Source of the DNA: Planctomycetes bacterium B3_Pla
Lineage (GTDB): Bacteria > Planctomycetota > Phycisphaerae > Sedimentisphaerales > Anaerobacaceae
DNA length: 64,000 nucleotides
Reading direction: 5' to 3'
NCBI GenBank assembly: GCA_005223045.1
Contig: NJBM01000004.1
Location: 1 to 64,000 of the forward strand
In this document: positions 8,919 through 17,428 of the stretch, piece after piece
Layout: every line of letters begins with the position of its first letter
Numbering within the stretch: position 1 is the first letter of the stretch
Notes under the pieces: model-generated
The model's database searches: none
Seen by the model: the letters and a program-made list of their open reading frames with translations, nothing else
Told to the model about the DNA's origin: nothing
Program-made: the position numbers and the translations under genes

Positions 8919-9332
8919 CTACTTTTTGTAGGCTTGTTTCGGGTCGTAAACCTTTTCTGCGATGAACTCGAGCTTCTTATCGGCGGAGTCCTTCAAGGCT
9001 CGATAAAAACAGGACTGAAAGCCCACATGACATTGGCCCGCATCGACGGTCACCCTGAGGATCAGGCAGTCCTGGTCGCAATCGACCAGTATCTGTTCGA
9101 CTTTCTGCCGATGGCCGCTTTCCTCGCCTTTTCTCCACAATTTGTTACGGGACCTGCTGTAATATGTGCCGTAGCCTGATTCGATTGTCTCATCGAGCGC
9201 TTCGCGATTCATAAAAGCGACCATGAGGATCTGGCCGGTCCCGGCATCCTGTGCGATAGCCGGTATAAGGCCGTGGGGGTCGAATTTCGGCATAAATTCC
9301 AGGTTTTCTTCGAGGTTTTCTTTTGTGCTCAC
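8919..9332 (-). CDS. hisI: Phosphoribosyl-AMP cyclohydrolase
   Basis: Third step of histidine synthesis: opens the adenine ring of phosphoribosyl-AMP to give ProFAR. The 137-residue cytosolic protein is the single-domain form with no HisE fusion. The Mg-binding DxDxD is DCDQD, and the zinc cysteines follow in AGQCHVGFQSCFYR, both canonical. 'YYSRSRNKLWRKGEESGH' is the family signature. It stands alone, with no other his gene in the window, so histidine genes are dispersed in this genome. Confidence 0.95.
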   Translation of the reverse strand: MSTKENLEENLEFMPKFDPHGLIPAIAQDAGTGQILMVAFMNREALDETIESGYGTYYSRSRNKLWRKGEESGHRQKVEQILVDCDQDCLILRVTVDAGQCHVGFQSCFYRALKDSADKKLEFIAEKVYDPKQAYKK

Positions 9333-10190
9333 CTGTTCGGTTCCTTAAGCTGAGTTTTCTTCTCTGCGATTTCCAACGATCAACTCAGCAATTCCTTGCC
9401 TGTGCCGAGCTTGTTCAAAGGCTCAGGTGCGCCTCCGAGCCTCTTTCCCAGCAGAATACCACATCCATCGGAAAAATCAACCTTCTCTCCGACACAGCCT
9501 TATGGTGGGGCAAGCCTCCACCCTACCTCTCTTTCTTTAATTCGCGTTAATTGGTGTTAATTCGTGGTTCCAATTTGGTGGTTGTTCCGCCCCAGGCGTC
9601 CCTTTCGGGAGTGTTAATTCGTGTTCATTCGTGGTTTGGAATTTTTTGGTTGCGGCCAAAGGCCGCGCTTTGTGAATTCGCGGCTAAATTTTATCCCTGT
9701 AAATCCAGTGAATCCTGTCTAAGAAGTCGTAGTGCGTATCGCATATCGCGTATTGCGTCGAATTAACTGCCGTGTCAGCCTTGATCTTTGTGCCTCTGTG
9801 CCCCTTCGGCTGTGCTCAGAGCCTGCTTTGTGGCTCTGCCCCTTTTGCCTTTTTTTCACTGTTTTTCGCTTTTTTCCCATTTTGATGTCAACACTTCCCC
9901 ATTCAGAAACGCCTTTATTAGTAGAAGGGCAAAATATGTGTCCTAATAGCCACGAGGACCGGATTCTTGGCCGAATTTGTTTCTTCCGCATTGGGACAAT
10001 GGGTATAATACGAAAGAGCAACCTTGAGCGAGCTACAAGAGTCGATAAATAAGGACGCCAGTTATTGGAGCGGCGGATGAGTTCCGTAACGAAAATGTGC
10101 CGAACACCTAATGCGTCATTGGCGGGAATAAAGTATGGTGGCCCCGGAATTAGTGAGTGAACACTTAACGCAGGTAGAAGGAGTGTATTA
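9333..10190. other. Long intergenic region rich in simple repeats
   Basis: I find no credible gene in these 858 bases. It holds a tract of repeated TTAATTCGTGTTAATTCG-like units (about 9538-9690), the AATACGC repeat (9729-9760), and GC-skewed palindromic pieces. Frames open across it are made of repeat sequence. The last 20 bases carry AAGGAG, the ribosome site of the deaminase gene. Confidence 0.5.
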
Positions 10191-11771
10191 ATGGTGCCTG
10201 ACAATCCGAAAGAGTCAAATGCCGGAAATGTTCCTGCGAAACAATCCGGAGACGAAACTGCTCACGGTTTTACACTTGGTGGTCTCATTGATTCTGAACT
10301 TGTAATTGGCCTTGTTGGTGCTGTCGGCACTGAACTAGATTTAGTTGTCTACGACCTAAAAGAACGACTGCAATCCCATAAGTACAAGGTTCACACAATA
10401 CATATTTCGAAACATGTTATACCTGAAATCATGGATATGGATCTCCCAACAGACTGTGATGAATACACGCGGATTGACGCTTTAATGACTGCAGGAAACG
10501 ATGCTCGTAAGTATAGTAAAGACAATGGAGTTTTGTCTCTGGGAGCTGCCGCTTTTATCAATAAATTAGGTGCTGACAGTGCAGGTAGACGGAGTTTCAG
10601 ATCCCGGCACGCATACATTATCAAATCCTTGAAACATCCTGACGAGATTCTGCAATTACGACAAATCTACCCCTTGGGATTTTATTCAATAGGTGTTTAC
10701 GCACACGAAACACTCAGACGCGAGTATTTCGTCAAGAAGAAAAACATGTCAAGAGAGAAAGTGCAGCGATTGATGGATCGTGATGAGAATGAGAATGTGG
10801 CCTATGGACAGCATGTTTCAGATACATTCCATATGTCAGATTTCTTTGTTCACTTAGACGATAGCAGAGAAAGATTGACTAACAATTTGTGGCGAATTCT
10901 TGACATTTTGTTTGGTCATCCATATAAGACACCGACTTTTGATGAATATGCAATGTTCTTAGCGCATGCAGCAGCAGTACGGTCAGCAGATCTTTCACGG
11001 CAGGTTGGAGCAGTGATTGCCAAGGACAAAGAGATTCTTGCAACAGGCGCAAACGATTGTCCGAAACATGGCGGTGGTCTTTATTGGCCTCTTTTGGATA
11101 AGAAGACTGGAGAGATGAAGGATGAACCAAGAGGGCGAGATCATGTGAGAGGTGAAGATGCAAATAAAATGCAGTTACAGCAAATTACAGATGAAATAAT
11201 AGATTCGGCCAGCGAGGCAGGTTTAGACACTGATGAACTCAAGAAAGTACTTGATTCAAGCCCTATTAAGGACTTAACTGAGTTTGGCAGGGCAGTACAC
11301 GCGGAAATGGAAGCACTGTTGTCTTGTGCACGAACTCATGGAAATACACGAGGTGCTACCATCTACACTACATTGTTTTGTTGCCATAATTGCGCAAAAC
11401 ATATGATTGCTGCCGGAATTACGCGAGTAGTGTATATTGAGCCTTATCTGAAAAGTAAAGCAATAGAATTGCACGACGATGCAATATCAATGGACTTCTT
11501 TGATGATGATGAGCGAAAAAATCCCAATACTATGTGCTTTGAACCTTTTGTCGGTGTGGGGCCCAGGAGGTTTTTCGATCTATTTTCTATGCGGCTAGGT
11601 TCAGGAAATAGACTATTCCGCAAAAATACTGCCGGAAAAACATTGCTACCGGAGCCCGAGAAGGGTATATTACGGTTACAGATGTTACCGCGTTCTTATT
11701 TAGACTTAGAATATAAGGCAGGTCATCAGTTTCGGAAGTTGGGAGCGACATGCAAAAAGACAAAAGAATGA
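10191..11771 (+). CDS. Anti-phage-type dCTP/dCMP deaminase with N-terminal P-loop kinase-like domain
   Basis: A 526-residue cytosolic protein with an N-terminal nucleotide-kinase-like domain (about residues 30-240, starting VIGLVGAVGTELDLV, a degenerate P-loop without the usual lysine) fused to a ComEB-type deaminase (about 250-430). The zinc site is complete: VHAE gives H370 and catalytic E372, and FCCHNC gives C398 and C401. 'RSADLSRQVGAVI' is typical of dCMP deaminases. This architecture is that of the defence dCTP deaminases that deplete deoxycytidine nucleotides during phage infection. A plain biosynthetic dCMP deaminase would be about 150-170 residues. A good AAGGAG precedes the ATG. 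The next small gene starts inside the stop codon. AT-rich by eye against its surroundings, and no other nucleotide-metabolism gene is nearby. Confidence 0.85.
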   Translation: MVPDNPKESNAGNVPAKQSGDETAHGFTLGGLIDSELVIGLVGAVGTELDLVVYDLKERLQSHKYKVHTIHISKHVIPEIMDMDLPTDCDEYTRIDALMTAGNDARKYSKDNGVLSLGAAAFINKLGADSAGRRSFRSRHAYIIKSLKHPDEILQLRQIYPLGFYSIGVYAHETLRREYFVKKKNMSREKVQRLMDRDENENVAYGQHVSDTFHMSDFFVHLDDSRERLTNNLWRILDILFGHPYKTPTFDEYAMFLAHAAAVRSADLSRQVGAVIAKDKEILATGANDCPKHGGGLYWPLLDKKTGEMKDEPRGRDHVRGEDANKMQLQQITDEIIDSASEAGLDTDELKKVLDSSPIKDLTEFGRAVHAEMEALLSCARTHGNTRGATIYTTLFCCHNCAKHMIAAGITRVVYIEPYLKSKAIELHDDAISMDFFDDDERKNPNTMCFEPFVGVGPRRFFDLFSMRLGSGNRLFRKNTAGKTLLPEPEKGILRLQMLPRSYLDLEYKAGHQFRKLGATCKKTKE

Positions 11772-11944
11772 GTGGACAAAATATTGGCCGTCAAGAAGAT
11801 AGCGATTTTGCAAAACACCTTAAGAAGGTAAGTGAAATTGTCGAGACATGGCCTAAATGGGAGCAAACAATTCTGGGGACTGCTAGTGCATCACCCTACT
11901 CTGAGGAATCAGAAAGTCCCCAAAAAGCCAAAAAGTCAAAATGA
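11768..11944 (+). CDS. Small acidic/basic protein coupled to the deaminase, unknown function
   Basis: A 58-residue frame whose ATG at 11768 overlaps the deaminase stop in the ATGA arrangement, a strong sign of coupled translation. The sequence has the core 'FAKHLKKVSEIVETWPKWEQTILG' and a lysine-rich tail. 'VETWPKWEQ' resembles a short motif I associate with small uncharacterised proteins near toxins and defence genes, which is recollection, not proof. No signal peptide or membrane segment. An in-frame ATG at 11750 would add six residues. It may be a regulator, inhibitor or cofactor of the deaminase. Confidence 0.6.
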   Translation: MSGQNIGRQEDSDFAKHLKKVSEIVETWPKWEQTILGTASASPYSEESESPQKAKKSK

Positions 11945-12530
11945 ACTAAAGGGCTTTCCTGTAATGCGACGAGGGAATATTAGGGCCGTTTACCTATTTG
12001 GAAATTCCAGGCGTAGGGTACCTTTTTCGCTGAGTTGTGCTTGATAATGACAGGCGTGGCGATTGATTATTGATTATCCATTCGACTTTGCTCAGGACAG
12101 GTTTGCTATTGATTATTTAGATTGCCGCGTCGGCCTATTGGCCTGGTCGCAATGACATAAGGTGTGTTTTTCGATGAGTTGACAGCGGGTGGGACAAGGG
12201 ACAGGTAAAAAGGTAAAAGGAAAAAGGCGAGGGGCGGCGTGCTTTAGCTTTGGTCGGTGGGCTAAAGCCCGCCCTACATTACTGGAGGGCTTTGGGACGC
12301 AGGCATCGGCTGGAATTGAACAGTTAGAATCTTCGTGATCTGGACCCTTGGGAGACTTTGTTTGTCTTCTGAGGGTGTTTTTTTAAGCTGTTCATGCAGT
12401 TGATGGAAAAGACGTTCGGCGTTATGATGGACTCAAGACAAATCGTTCCACAGGAGTAAACGATCCTGGCAAAATCATGGTTTCCAGTTAATGTATGAAA
12501 CAGAATATCGAGGTAAGGAGATTGATTGTG
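11945..12530. other. Intergenic region with dispersed palindromes
   Basis: No gene is supported. It includes a copy of the GATTGCCGCG...CGCAATGACA palindromic repeat (about 12119-12160) like those in the MITE-like element, and GGTGGGCTAAAGCCCGCCC at about 12258-12276, a weaker cousin of the GGTGGGGC palindrome. The last bases carry AAGGAG for the next gene. Confidence 0.45.
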
Positions 12531-13967
12531 ATGTTTCGATTCACCCGGAAAAGCGACATAGTCAGAGGTGCAATCATCATAGTAATGATGCTGGGCGGTC
12601 TCGTCCGTGCGGACGCCGAGCGTGAGAAGTTCCTCCTGCTGGACGAACGAATTGTCGAGAGCGTGGAGAATGCAAAGCTCACGGTCGGCACGGTGCAAAA
12701 GGACAAGCGGAATCCGCTATTCAAAGAGGACAAGCCCTGGGAGCCGCGATTTGACAATCTCTACGCCAACGTCCTCTACGATGAAGATGAAAACCTCTAC
12801 AAGTGCTGGTACAGTCCCTTCATCATCGACGAGAGCACAACCAATACGCCCCGAAAGGATCGCGTTAATGGCGGCAAGTTCAAGTATCAGGGCAAGCATA
12901 CGGGCCGGCGCAGAGAAATGGGAATCTGCTATGCGGTCTCTCACGATGGCATAAGGTGGGAAAAGCCGAACCTCGGCGTCGTCGAATTCGAAGGCAACAA
13001 GGAAAACAATCTTGTCTGGCGAGGCCCGCACGGCTCAGGCATCTTCAAGGACCCGCGCGATCCCGATCCGAAACGCCGCTACAAGGCTTTCTTCAAAGGC
13101 AAAATGATATCCGTAGGCTTTTCGCCCGACGGAATTCATTGGAGCGATGCCATAGAATGCCCCGAAGCCAATGTCGCCGGCGATACTCACAACAATGCCT
13201 TCTGGGCCCCGACGCTCGGCGAGTACGTCGGCATCACGCGGACATGGGCAAAACCTCGCGGACGCCAGGTCGCCAGAACATCGAGCAAGGACTTCCTGAA
13301 GTGGACCAGGGCTAAGGTCATGCTCGAAGGCATTGAGAACCATCTGCAAACCTATGCGATGCCGGTATTCTACTATGCCGGCGTCTATATAGGCCTGCCC
13401 GCCATCTATAATTCCGACGCCGACCGCACCCACACAGAATTGGCATGGAGTCCGGATACCGTCGCTTGGCATCGCATCGATCCCGGCACGCCCCTGATCG
13501 CCAACAGCACCGAGAAGGGTCAATACGATTGGGGAACCGTCTATGCCGCCGCATATCCGGTATTCCTGAAAGACGAGATCCGCCTATACTACGGCGGCTG
13601 CGATGACAAACATTTCGGCTGGCGCAACGGGTACTTCTGCCTTGCCACCCTCCGCCCCGACGGCTTTGCAGGCTACGAGCCGATCTCGCCCAACGCTCCG
13701 GCCTTAATCGCCACCAAGCCGATATTGAGTACAGGCTATCCTGTCGCTCTGACCGCTGATATTCGCAAAGGCGGATCGGTAACGGCAACGCTCTTCGACG
13801 CCGACGGAAACAAACTCGCCCAGTCAAAGCCGCTCAAGGAAAACGCCACAGACACAAAACTACAATGGCCCGCCAAATTCAAATCGGCTGGGCTGAAAGG
13901 CAAAACAATCCACCTCGAATTCCAACTGAGAAACGCAAAACTCTATTCATTCGCCTTCCAGGAATGA
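12531..13967 (+). CDS. Secreted five-bladed-propeller glycosidase-like protein
   Basis: A 478-residue exported protein. I start at the ATG at 12531 because AAGGAG precedes it and the next residues (to about 30, ending VRADAE) form a signal peptide; the frame is open from 12495. The body has repeating blades with 'YDEDENLYKCWYSPF', 'AVSHDGIRWEKPNLG', 'GFSPDGIHWSDA' and 'RTSSKDFLKWTRAK', the pattern of GH32/GH43-like five-bladed propellers. The C-terminal 90 residues (TATLFDADGNKLAQSKPL) look like a beta-sandwich. Many planctomycetal homologues are annotated only as hypothetical, and I cannot point with certainty to the catalytic acid residues. Substrate unknown. It precedes the three LamG genes but has its own ribosome site. 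Confidence 0.7.
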   Translation: MFRFTRKSDIVRGAIIIVMMLGGLVRADAEREKFLLLDERIVESVENAKLTVGTVQKDKRNPLFKEDKPWEPRFDNLYANVLYDEDENLYKCWYSPFIIDESTTNTPRKDRVNGGKFKYQGKHTGRRREMGICYAVSHDGIRWEKPNLGVVEFEGNKENNLVWRGPHGSGIFKDPRDPDPKRRYKAFFKGKMISVGFSPDGIHWSDAIECPEANVAGDTHNNAFWAPTLGEYVGITRTWAKPRGRQVARTSSKDFLKWTRAKVMLEGIENHLQTYAMPVFYYAGVYIGLPAIYNSDADRTHTELAWSPDTVAWHRIDPGTPLIANSTEKGQYDWGTVYAAAYPVFLKDEIRLYYGGCDDKHFGWRNGYFCLATLRPDGFAGYEPISPNAPALIATKPILSTGYPVALTADIRKGGSVTATLFDADGNKLAQSKPLKENATDTKLQWPAKFKSAGLKGKTIHLEFQLRNAKLYSFAFQE

Positions 13968-13992
13968 GCATCAAGTCATTCAATGATTCTCC

Positions 13993-14101
13993 TTGACAGG
14001 GAGGCGGCTGATCTGGTATAAGTGGGATAAGATGGAGTCTGTGGATTTGAGGTCAGCAGGGCAGGATTCTGCTTGTTTTCCGGGCTCCCTAAGGAAGGAG
14101 G
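13993..14101 (+). promoter_or_regulatory. Promoter and conserved leader of the first LamG gene
   Basis: TTGACA (13993-13998) and TATAAG (14017-14022) are 18 bases apart. The following about 80 bases, ending in AAGGAAGGAGGC (14090-14101), are strongly similar to the leader of the second LamG gene at 17212-17320, including the core GGATTCTGCTTGT and TTCCGGGCT. Conservation outside any reading frame suggests a cis-acting RNA or protein-binding element. GCAG...CTGC can pair within it. Confidence 0.6.
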
Positions 14102-14132
14102 CAGTTGCATTTTCGACTTTCGATTTTTGATT

Positions 14133-14170
14133 GTCGATTTTCAATCGGCAACCGGCAATCGCCATTCGGT
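14133..14170. repeat. ATTGTCGATTTTCAATCGGCAACCG simple repeat family, first copy
   Basis: A run of CGATT/AATCG pentamers that can fold on itself. Similar tracts occur at 17095-17137 and 35898-35937. Always just before or inside leaders. Confidence 0.45.
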
Positions 14171-14209
14171 AAACGTTTTTATGTCAACTTTTTTTGAAGG
14201 AGGATTATC

Positions 14210-16330
14210 ATGTGTAGCAAATTGATTCGTTTGGTTTCTTTTGTTTTGTTGCTGGGCCTGGTTCTAACGAGCGCTGCAGAAGCTGCTGATCCGTCATTGG
14301 TGTTATATCTCCCATTTCTCGAAGGGGGAGGAGAGCCCGAAGACTTCTCCGCATATAGACATGGAGTAGAGCTCGTCAATAATCCCCAATGGGTAGATGG
14401 CAAACATGGCAAAGCATTGGAGTTTGATGGAACAAATTATGTAAGAGTTCCTATCAATGACACTTTGCAGTTGACGGAGACATTCACAGTGGAGTTCTGG
14501 GTAAAAAGGGAAGCTTCCCAGCCGGCAACCTGGAACTACATGGTTGCCGGCGGCAACCTCAAGTGGGCTGTGATTGTCAATGCCGACCAGAATGTCTATG
14601 TTTGGACCCGTTCAGGTGGAACGTGGGCACAACGACTGGTTACTTCCATACCGCTTACCACAGACTGGACGCACATTGCAATGACCTATGATGTAGGCAG
14701 TGGAGTGGAATTATACTTTAATGCCGAGAAAGCAGGTGAAGGCGGAAGTCCTCCCGTTGTTGATGAGCTCGATGACTCTATCATGGTTGCTGCAAGAGCC
14801 CCGGGTCAAGAGTTCTTCGCCGGTATCATCGACGAAGTTGCCCTCTATAACCGAATTCTAACGTTGGACGAAATCAGGCAAGATATGCAGGCAGTAGGGG
14901 AACCATGGCCGTATGCCCTTGGCCCGAACCCGGCTGACGGCTCGGTCGTTATGGATACCTGGGCGACCCTTAGCTGGCGGCCTGGAGATTATGCCGTCTC
15001 ACACGATGTGTACTTAGGCGATAATTTGGACAACGTAAACAACGGCGCTGGTGACACGTTCCGAGGCAACCAGGACTCCACAATATTTATTTGTGGCTTC
15101 CCCGGGTTCGCCTATCCTGACGGCCTTGTGCCGGGCACGACCTACTACTGGCGAATCGATGAGGTCAATGAGGCCGAGCCGAACAGTCCGTGGAAAGGTG
15201 AAATCTGGAGCTTCTCGATTCCCCCCAAGACGGCTTACAGCCCCGATCCGACCGACGGCGCTGAGTTTGTAGACCCGAACGCGGTCTTTACCTGGACGCC
15301 GGGTTTTGGCGCCAAGCTGCACACGGTTTATATGGGCACGAATTTCGACGAGGTAAATAATGCCGCAGGCGGCATGCCTTTGGGAAGCGCCAGCTACAGT
15401 CCGCCTGCACTGGAATCAGAGAAGGTTTATTACTGGCGCGTTGATGAGTTCGATGCCTTCGAGACGCACAAAGGCGACGTCTGGGCCTTTACGACTCCGG
15501 GCGCTGTGGGCAATCCACAGCCGGCCAACGGCGCGGCGGACGTGCAGATGATCGCAACGCTGAGCTGGACGCCGGCGGACAACGCCGCTTCGCATGAACT
15601 GTACTTCGGCGCCGATGTAGAAGCCGTGAAGAACGCCACTACAGCTTCGCCCGAGTATGTAGGCCCAAGGGCGCTCGGCGCCGAGAGCTATGATCCCGGA
15701 GGACTTGCATGGGACAGCAGTTACGCCTGGCGCGTGGATGAGGTCTATCCGGACGGCACCGTCAAAGGGCTTGTCTGGAGCTTCACGACGGCCGATTTTC
15801 TCCTTGTGGATGACTTCGAGTCGTACAATGATATTGATCCGCCCGACGAGGCGAGCAACAGGATATTCGACAAGTGGATCGACGGTTTCGGAACCATGGA
15901 CAACGGTGCTCTCGTTGGCAATGACCTTCCGCCTTATGCCGAGACGACTATCGTACACGGCGGCGGCCAGTCGATGATATTTCGCTATGACAACGCCAAC
16001 AAGACTTCCGAGGCTACCCTGACGTTGGTGTGGCCGCGTGACTGGACCGACCAGGGCGTTACGAAGCTGTCATTGTGGTTCCGCGGTGGCTCGGGTAATG
16101 CAGCCGACCGGCTTTTTGTTGCTGCCGGCGGCACCACCGTGGTCTATCACAGCGACGCGATCGCAACGCAGATGGCCGGATGGAACGAGTGGGTTATCGA
16201 CCTGACGGAGTTTGCGGGAGTGGACCTAACGAACGTCAACACGATTACCATTGGTGTTGGAACAAAGAACAGTCCTGCAGCCGGTGGCACAGGGACGATG
16301 TACTTCGATGACATTCGGTTGGTTAGGTAG
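14210..16330 (+). CDS. Secreted LamG-domain protein, paralogue 1
   Basis: A 706-residue exported protein with a signal peptide (residues 1-26). A LamG/concanavalin-like jelly roll follows (about 28-235; 'GKALEFDGTNYVRVP', 'FTVEFWVKRE', 'DWTHIAMTYD', 'GIIDEVALYNRILTLDEI'). Then come three fibronectin-III-like modules, each closing with a 'YYWRVDEV'-type motif, and a C-terminal beta-sandwich of about 180 residues from 'LLVDDFESYNDIDPPDEASN' to 'TMYFDDIRLVR'. The arrangement suggests carbohydrate or surface binding; no catalytic site is visible. AAGGAGG precedes the ATG. It is the first of three tandem paralogues; its third module is almost identical in DNA to that of paralogue 3. No dockerin, sortase or PEP-CTERM tail. 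Confidence 0.85.
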   Translation: MCSKLIRLVSFVLLLGLVLTSAAEAADPSLVLYLPFLEGGGEPEDFSAYRHGVELVNNPQWVDGKHGKALEFDGTNYVRVPINDTLQLTETFTVEFWVKREASQPATWNYMVAGGNLKWAVIVNADQNVYVWTRSGGTWAQRLVTSIPLTTDWTHIAMTYDVGSGVELYFNAEKAGEGGSPPVVDELDDSIMVAARAPGQEFFAGIIDEVALYNRILTLDEIRQDMQAVGEPWPYALGPNPADGSVVMDTWATLSWRPGDYAVSHDVYLGDNLDNVNNGAGDTFRGNQDSTIFICGFPGFAYPDGLVPGTTYYWRIDEVNEAEPNSPWKGEIWSFSIPPKTAYSPDPTDGAEFVDPNAVFTWTPGFGAKLHTVYMGTNFDEVNNAAGGMPLGSASYSPPALESEKVYYWRVDEFDAFETHKGDVWAFTTPGAVGNPQPANGAADVQMIATLSWTPADNAASHELYFGADVEAVKNATTASPEYVGPRALGAESYDPGGLAWDSSYAWRVDEVYPDGTVKGLVWSFTTADFLLVDDFESYNDIDPPDEASNRIFDKWIDGFGTMDNGALVGNDLPPYAETTIVHGGGQSMIFRYDNANKTSEATLTLVWPRDWTDQGVTKLSLWFRGGSGNAADRLFVAAGGTTVVYHSDAIATQMAGWNEWVIDLTEFAGVDLTNVNTITIGVGTKNSPAAGGTGTMYFDDIRLVR

Positions 16331-16495
16331 TAGGGAAAAGTTTACCCTTTAGGGGTGAAATATCAAATATCAAAGATTAAGATTACGGAATCGCGGCAAG
16401 CCGCGATGACTTCCTTAATTTTGCACTTTGCATTTTGATTTTTGCATTAGGACGGGACCAGGCAAACGAAGCAAAGCCTCGTATGGCTATCTTCT

Positions 16496-16984
16496 TCAAC
16501 TGTTGCTCTTGCTGACTTTAATGGCGTGATCCTTCATGTAGGCGCGAATCCTGTTTTCATGGTCTTTGTCATACCCGTTCATCTTTTGAAACAACTCGAC
16601 GTAACGTGAATCGGCTTTCTTATCCATGAATGCTTGAAAATGGATTTCTCCGGCTGACTGCTCTACCGTGATAGCCACGTTAAAAGCGGTCTCTCTCGAA
16701 AGGGGCTTCTCTCGATATTGGCTAATTAGTTTGGCAAGGTTAGTGTTTGCGTCCTTCATCTCATCTAATGTATCAGACAACAGGTCAACCGGGAATGTAT
16801 TGCCTGGAGCGAAGTGGGCTTTTCCGTTTGTTAACAGAGTGCCATGCTTTCTTTCTTCTATTATTAGCGCCCTCCAGAAATCAGCATCTTCCGGGAACAT
16901 ATCCTGGAACATCACATACAAGTCGGCGACATTCGACTCAAGCCTGATAGATTCATCGAAGAGCAGAGATAATTCCCGGTTCAT
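16496..16984 (-). CDS. Ferritin-like/rubrerythrin-type di-iron protein
   Basis: A 162-residue cytosolic four-helix protein. Likely di-iron ligands are spread as expected: an early glutamate (LDESIRLESNVADLY), 'IIEERKHGTLL' (ExxH), a glutamate in helix 3 (VAITVEQSAGEIHF) and 'DHENRIRAY' at the end. It lacks the C-terminal rubredoxin domain of true rubrerythrin, so electrons would have to come from elsewhere. Proteins of this fold reduce peroxide or store iron in anaerobes. It lies on the opposite strand between LamG paralogues 1 and 2, unrelated to them in function, which makes the LamG array discontinuous. Confidence 0.75.
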   Translation of the reverse strand: MNRELSLLFDESIRLESNVADLYVMFQDMFPEDADFWRALIIEERKHGTLLTNGKAHFAPGNTFPVDLLSDTLDEMKDANTNLAKLISQYREKPLSRETAFNVAITVEQSAGEIHFQAFMDKKADSRYVELFQKMNGYDKDHENRIRAYMKDHAIKVSKSNS

Positions 16985-17211
16985 TTTTGTTTTGCCTCAC
17001 AACATCGCTGTTTATCTAATATTTGCAACACCCCTTCTGTTTACCATCCTTTTACCACATTTGCAATAGTCAGAATTCATTTGCGATTTGCGTTTGCCGA
17101 TTTTCGATTTCAATTCGGCAATCGACAATCGGCAAACTTGTTAACGAACGCCTTTTGGCGTTGACGGGCGGGCGGCTGACCTGGTATCCCATGGTCATCC
17201 TGAGATTCTTC
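16985..17211. repeat. Intergenic repeats and a duplicated promoter-like unit
   Basis: This gap has a CGGCAATCGACAATCGGCAA-type simple repeat (about 17095-17137), also seen at 14133-14170 and 35898-35937. It also has an extra copy of the LamG promoter unit: TTGACG (17161-17166), 18 bases, then TATCCC (17185-17190), 51 bases before the complete promoter at 17212. The first copy has a poor -10 box and may be a decayed duplicate. Confidence 0.5.
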
Positions 17212-17320
17212 TTGACGGGGATGCGGCTGATCTGGTATAAATAGGATTAGGTGAAGTCCGTGGCTTTGAGATCATCCGGGGAGGATTCTGCTTGTCTTCC
17301 GGGCTTAAAGGAAGGAGGCG
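17212..17320 (+). promoter_or_regulatory. Promoter and conserved leader of the second LamG gene
   Basis: TTGACG (17212-17217), 18-base spacer identical at 16 of 18 positions to that at 13999-14016, then TATAAA (17236-17241). The leader repeats the GGATTCTGCTTGT, TTCCGGGCT and AAGGAAGGAGGC blocks found before paralogue 1. Between the last block and the gene lies a possible 27-codon frame (17332-17415) that ends inside TTTTTGAAGGAGG, the ribosome site of the LamG gene. Confidence 0.6.
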
Positions 17321-17428
17321 GCGTCAGACCGTATGGACATATCCTCATCAGATTCGGACAGGACGCAATGGGGAGCGATTACCATCGTGGATCGCTTTAT
17401 GTTAAACTCTTTTTGAAGGAGGACTATC

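Noticed and set aside
9719..10204. Minus-strand frame of 161 codons before the deaminase gene
   Set aside because: Mostly repeat-derived sequence (basic, low complexity) and no ribosome site.
16448..16493. Stretch resembling the GGCAAAC...GCAAAGCC core of a cyclic-di-GMP-I riboswitch
   Set aside because: The P2 stem is missing (only a few bases between the two motifs) and it points into the 3' end of a convergent gene, so it has no target.
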